Program-made: the position numbers and the translations under genes
Source: Bacteroidia bacterium
GTDB taxonomy: Bacteria; Bacteroidota; Bacteroidia; Chitinophagales; BACL12
NCBI GenBank assembly: GCA_030432405.1
Contig: JAUIHG010000008.1
Span: forward strand, 1 to 42,431
Length of the DNA: 42,431 nucleotides
Reading direction: 5' to 3'
Shown here: piece after piece, positions 39,319-42,431 of the stretch
How the letters are laid out: each line of letters opens with the position of its first letter
How positions within the stretch are numbered: the first letter of the stretch is position 1
Notes under the pieces: model-generated
What the model was told of the DNA's origin: nothing
What the model saw: only the letters and a program-made list of their open reading frames with translations
Databases searched by the model: none

Positions 39319-39990
39319 TCATTTCTTCAGGAAGTCGTCTACGCCGCTGCGCCAATCCTGCGGCTTTTCGCGCTGCCCGGAAGCCGGGTCCCCGGTATCC
39401 GGAGAAGGCGCCTCATCGGTGTCTGTAGCTTCTGGACCGGGCGTTCCATCATTGGGCTTTGACGCTTGCTTGGGTGCGCCGGAAGGCTTCGACGGAGGTG
39501 TTTTCTTTCGCTTTTGCACTTCCGCAGCCAGGTCCGCTGCTTTGTCCGTAGCACGGTCGGTGGCCTTGCGCGCGGCGTCGCGGAGGTCTTCGCCGGGACG
39601 GCGGTCTCCGCGTTCCACGGCATCCACATAATCCGTGGCGTCGTTAACCAGGCCAGGCAGGCGCGATAGCACACTCGGGGCAGCCAAAAGGCCCAGACCG
39701 AGGCCGACCAGCATGGCCAACAGCGTCAGCGTGACCCGGGTGGAATCCTGGAAAAAGCTGCCGTATCGGACGCTGATGGCGGCAATCAGGGCTGCGATGG
39801 CCAGCGCCCAGGCCAGGCGTATGCTGGCTTTGCGTCGCACCAGGAAACCGCGCTTTTGGCCGGGCGGCAGGGGATCCTTGTGGGTCATGCCGTACCAGGC
39901 GCGGTACAGCCCCACGCCCGCCCAGGCATCAAAGGCAAACAGGGCGAGGCCCAAAATGAAAAAAAGCAGGATTTGCACGAGGAGGTCCAT
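39319..39990 (-). CDS. three-helix membrane protein with charged coiled-coil tail
   Basis: 223 aa from ATG 39990; the frame continues upstream through non-homologous sequence, so this Met is preferred. Helices lie at about 3-22, 57-75 and 84-105. Residues 115-223 are Asp/Ala/Lys/Arg-rich (DLRDAARKATDRATDKAADLAAEVQKRKK, then low-complexity Pro/Asp/Glu), likely disordered or coiled-coil. Domain unknown. It lies between DUF6638 and the large membrane protein with gaps of 125 and 43 bases. Confidence 0.82.
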   Translation of the reverse strand: MDLLVQILLFFILGLALFAFDAWAGVGLYRAWYGMTHKDPLPPGQKRGFLVRRKASIRLAWALAIAALIAAISVRYGSFFQDSTRVTLTLLAMLVGLGLGLLAAPSVLSRLPGLVNDATDYVDAVERGDRRPGEDLRDAARKATDRATDKAADLAAEVQKRKKTPPSKPSGAPKQASKPNDGTPGPEATDTDEAPSPDTGDPASGQREKPQDWRSGVDDFLKK

Positions 39991-40115
39991 GGGGGCGGGT
40001 GGGTATTGGCGGTGCTCGGTTAAGCGGGTGTAGGTTGGGTGTTTGCAGAGCGGGAATCCGGAGTTTGTGGCTGGCGTGTTCCGGCTTTGCCAAAGAACAC
40101 GGGGGCCTTGGAGCG

Positions 40116-41384
40116 TCAAGCCCGGTCATACCGGCGTATGGCGTCCAAAGCCCAGGCGCGGAAATTGGCCGGCCACGAGGCGTAGGCCTCAAAAAAGGCG
40201 GGTTTGTCGTAGGCGTACAACCGCACCACATCGTGTCCGGACAGCTGCACCAACAGGTGCCGCACGGTGTTCCAGGAACCCTCCGACAGGCGGCGGTGGG
40301 GATGGGTCAGCGCCCGGCTCAAGGCTTCGGAAACCGCATTGAGGTCCGGCGTCATCCCCCGCGACACCTGCAGCATCAGGCGCTCCACCTCCCCGTACAT
40401 TTCCGGCAGCTTGCCGTCGCGTTCAAGGGTCAGGCGCCAGCGTTTGCGTTCGCCGTCCGGCATGCCCACCAGGTCCGCCTCCGCATCGGCCTCTGCGATG
40501 GCCCGGTTGAGCAGGGCTTCACGCAAGCGTTCCAGCAACTTGGGATTGTCGCGGTACAGGGTCCATTGCAGGTCCACCAATTGCTCGGCGTAGAGGAAGG
40601 CCAGCAAGGCCGGATCCTGCAAGCCGTATTCCACGTGGGCCAAAGGCGCACCCGCCTCCGGCGAAAGCACCGGTCGCTCAGGGTCGCACAGCACCAACAG
40701 GGGCAGGCCGCCGGGCAGATCGCGGAACACGTAAATGCCGCCGAAGGCCCGGGTGTAAAAACAACGCGTATTGGTGTAGGGAATGTCGGGAATGTCCAGG
40801 CTGCGGTAGCGCAAATCGCCAAAGGCGGAAACGCTTTCGGCCAGGGCCTTCAACAGGACATGGTCCGACCAGGCCAGGCGTTCGCTGTGGAAGCGCTTGA
40901 CCAGATCGCGCTGGGTGGTGGCTGCCCGCATCATGCCACCGGCCGCGGAGAAGCGCAGCGTGATGGCTTCCACCATCAGCAGGTCCCGCGGTTCGTGGTA
41001 GGCGGATATTTCCTGGTCCACATCGATCCAGAGCGCGGTGGAGGTGGTCAGGTCCTCGATCTGGCGCCCGGCCGTGCGGAACACTTCCTCCATCAGATCG
41101 CGGTCAAAACTGTGGTAGGGAAAATGAATGGGCAGCCGCCGTTGTTCCGGCGAAAGCAAAATGGCATAGGGATTGGCGGGCCCCAAATGCGAAAGGTAAA
41201 AGGGATCGTCCCGCTCTTCAGCGATTTCCGGACTCCAGCCCCAGCCGTCTATGTGGAAGCTGGTGCGGTAGGTTTTGGCCAACCCGATTTCCTCCAGGCA
41301 CGCGTTGTAGCGGTCCACCAAGTGGGTCTGCTGCACGGGCAACAGCCCGCGGCCAAACAATCCGGAAGGAATCAGGTGCTGCAA
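40116..41384 (-). CDS. DUF6638-like protein
   Basis: 422 aa if started at TTG 41384. No ATG fits, and this codon precedes the conserved start QHLIPSGLFGRGLLPVQQTHLVDRYN. Then come KTYRTSFHIDGWGWSPEIAEERDDPFYLSHLGPANPYAI and FPYHSFDRDLMEEVFRTAGRQIEDL, which I recall from DUF6638 proteins of Bacteroidota, usually beside an AAA+ ATPase, as here. Cytoplasmic, function unknown. It begins 31 bases after the ATPase stop. Confidence 0.78.
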   Translation of the reverse strand: MQHLIPSGLFGRGLLPVQQTHLVDRYNACLEEIGLAKTYRTSFHIDGWGWSPEIAEERDDPFYLSHLGPANPYAILLSPEQRRLPIHFPYHSFDRDLMEEVFRTAGRQIEDLTTSTALWIDVDQEISAYHEPRDLLMVEAITLRFSAAGGMMRAATTQRDLVKRFHSERLAWSDHVLLKALAESVSAFGDLRYRSLDIPDIPYTNTRCFYTRAFGGIYVFRDLPGGLPLLVLCDPERPVLSPEAGAPLAHVEYGLQDPALLAFLYAEQLVDLQWTLYRDNPKLLERLREALLNRAIAEADAEADLVGMPDGERKRWRLTLERDGKLPEMYGEVERLMLQVSRGMTPDLNAVSEALSRALTHPHRRLSEGSWNTVRHLLVQLSGHDVVRLYAYDKPAFFEAYASWPANFRAWALDAIRRYDRA

Positions 41385-41415
41385 GGGGAAAGGTGGGGTT
41401 TGCGCTTTTTGGGAC

Positions 41416-42431
41416 TCAGGAAGTGGGTTTTTGACCTTCAGCAAAGGGCGCTTCGGAACCGGTTTTGGAACGGCCGTTCTGTCCGCTCTGCTGGGTACGG
41501 TATCGTGCTGCGGCACGTTCGCGCACCTCCAGAGCGCGGCGTTGTTCTTCAATTTCGCGTTCCAGTCCGATGGTCTGGATGCGCACGGCATTGTCGGCGT
41601 AACGCAGGGCTTCCTGCAGCCGCAGGGTTTTGAAGTCCAGCCCGCCCAGGTTGGACGTGATCAGTTCGCGGAGCATGTCGACTTTGCGGTCGTATGCCTG
41701 GCGGAAAAAGCGCTCCGGCTCTTCCAGCCAATCGGCGGGAAAATCCACATCGATCACACGGGCATCCACCGCCTGCTGGATGTTGCGCAGGTCCCGGCTG
41801 GAAAACCAGCTGTAGCGCTGTTGCAGTTCGGTGTAGAAGACGCCAAAGAAGCGGTGGTTGTCCGGATCGGCCTGGGCCAGGGCGTCCTGGTAGGCATCCC
41901 GCACCCCTTCATGCTGCGGTCCTTCGGCCAGCGGGTCTGCTGCCGCGTTGCCGGATTCTTCGGCCTCCAAAGCGGCGGCCAGGTGCTGGAGCGGGTCCTG
42001 GGCTTCGCCGTAGGCGTGGCCCTCCGGATCCTTGAGGTTCACAAAGCCGGGCATCCACTCCCCGTACTTGCGCCACCAGAGCTGGTCCTGATCGATGAAA
42101 TCCACCGGATTGGAAGCCCCTTCGATGGGTACCCGGTACTGGATGCGCGACAGCACGGCAGGGTCAATCTGGTCGGGGATGTTGGTGAACAGGCCCAGCA
42201 GCTTGTTGCCGTGGTTCACAGCATAGGCACCCTCCGTTTGGCGCAGGAAAACCCCGATGAATTCGCGCACGCCGGCGGACACGCCGCGGCGCGTGCGTGC
42301 CTCCAGGTTGTTTTCCGCATCGTCGATGGGCGCAAAGACAATCTTGCCCGGATCCTGGATGGGCCGGAACCAGTCCATCGCGCGTTCGGCGGAGCCGCCC
42401 TGGTAGGTGGAAATGATGTTGTCCGGCAGGG
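41416..42431 (-). CDS. AAA+ ATPase, C-terminal part (5' end outside window)
   Basis: About 338 codons, still open at the right edge. FAPIDDAENNLEARTRRGVSAGVREFIGVFLRQTEG is Walker-B-like and post-B. GNKLLGLFTNIPDQIDPAVLSRIQYRVPIEG carries the sensor-1 Asn and the arginine-finger-like SRI. A long C-terminal helical part includes QLWWRKYGEWMPGF, LQQRYSWFSSRDLRNIQQAV and an EQRRALEVRERAA coiled-coil. The Walker A motif must lie beyond the edge. It is the most upstream visible gene of the DUF6638/membrane operon. Confidence 0.85.
   Translation of the reverse strand, partial: LPDNIISTYQGGSAERAMDWFRPIQDPGKIVFAPIDDAENNLEARTRRGVSAGVREFIGVFLRQTEGAYAVNHGNKLLGLFTNIPDQIDPAVLSRIQYRVPIEGASNPVDFIDQDQLWWRKYGEWMPGFVNLKDPEGHAYGEAQDPLQHLAAALEAEESGNAAADPLAEGPQHEGVRDAYQDALAQADPDNHRFFGVFYTELQQRYSWFSSRDLRNIQQAVDARVIDVDFPADWLEEPERFFRQAYDRKVDMLRELITSNLGGLDFKTLRLQEALRYADNAVRIQTIGLEREIEEQRRALEVRERAAARYRTQQSGQNGRSKTGSEAPFAEGQKPTS

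Noticed and set aside
1..42431. tRNA, rRNA, prophage, IS elements or CRISPR arrays
   Set aside because: I looked for cloverleaf-like, transposase or repeat-spacer patterns and saw none. Small RNAs without obvious structure cannot be excluded.

Overview
GC-rich (about 60% by eye), tightly packed bacterial chromosome. Several signs point to the Bacteroidota, most likely an uncultured GC-rich Flavobacteriales-type organism. These are a C-terminal sorting-domain-like tail on secreted proteins, promoter-like TAnnTTTG boxes in place of sigma70 hexamers, few Shine-Dalgarno sequences, a DUF6638-like protein beside an AAA+ ATPase, and two copies of the EKR(H/R)FR-type ~500-aa protein common in that phylum. 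No rRNA, tRNA, IS element, prophage or CRISPR array is visible. Genus-level placement is not possible from the sequence alone.

Layout. 1-3813 (+): three tandem paralogues of a secreted repeat protein; the first is cut by the window edge and the other two are each 544 aa. 3815-7763 (-): two distantly related ~500-aa helical proteins flanking a TPR protein. 7839-12064: CorA transporter, RRM protein (-), HNH protein (-), outer-membrane barrel and S41 lipoprotein (+). 12124-20768 (-): AIM24-like protein; an overlapping four-gene unit (Gfo/Idh oxidoreductase, TPR-methyltransferase fusion, membrane EEP hydrolase, SDR); a three-gene unit (phenylalanine hydroxylase, GNAT, DcsG-like ATP-grasp); and a VOC protein with a good terminator. 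20962-31454 (+): four-CHRD secreted protein, glycine-rich RRM protein, NYN-LOTUS protein, ankyrin-like protein, GNAT, family 2 glycosyltransferase, large membrane protein, FABP-like protein, AlkC-type DNA glycosylase, DinB-like protein and GrpB-like protein. 31476-33128 (-): family-39-like glycosyltransferase. 33252-35975 (+): TfoX-N, DUF1905/YdeI, PH-like membrane protein, beta carbonic anhydrase, DUF1801. 35994-36638 (-): F420-type NADP-binding protein. 36724-42431 (-): a five-gene unit of AAA+ ATPase (cut by the right edge), DUF6638-like protein, two membrane proteins and a soluble protein.

Together most genes are chromosomal housekeeping or accessory functions (envelope, small-molecule modification, alkylation repair). 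The most system-like block is the AAA+/DUF6638/membrane operon at the right edge. The most unusual DNA-level signal is a family of small hairpins, TTCGCC-N3-6-GGCGAA, with nine perfect copies plus degenerate ones both within and between genes. A separate 17-bp element built on TTCGCGCGAA is present three times. Two further signals stand out: near-identity between the C-terminal coding ends of two tandem paralogues, and promoter-like boxes lying only a few bases upstream of start codons.
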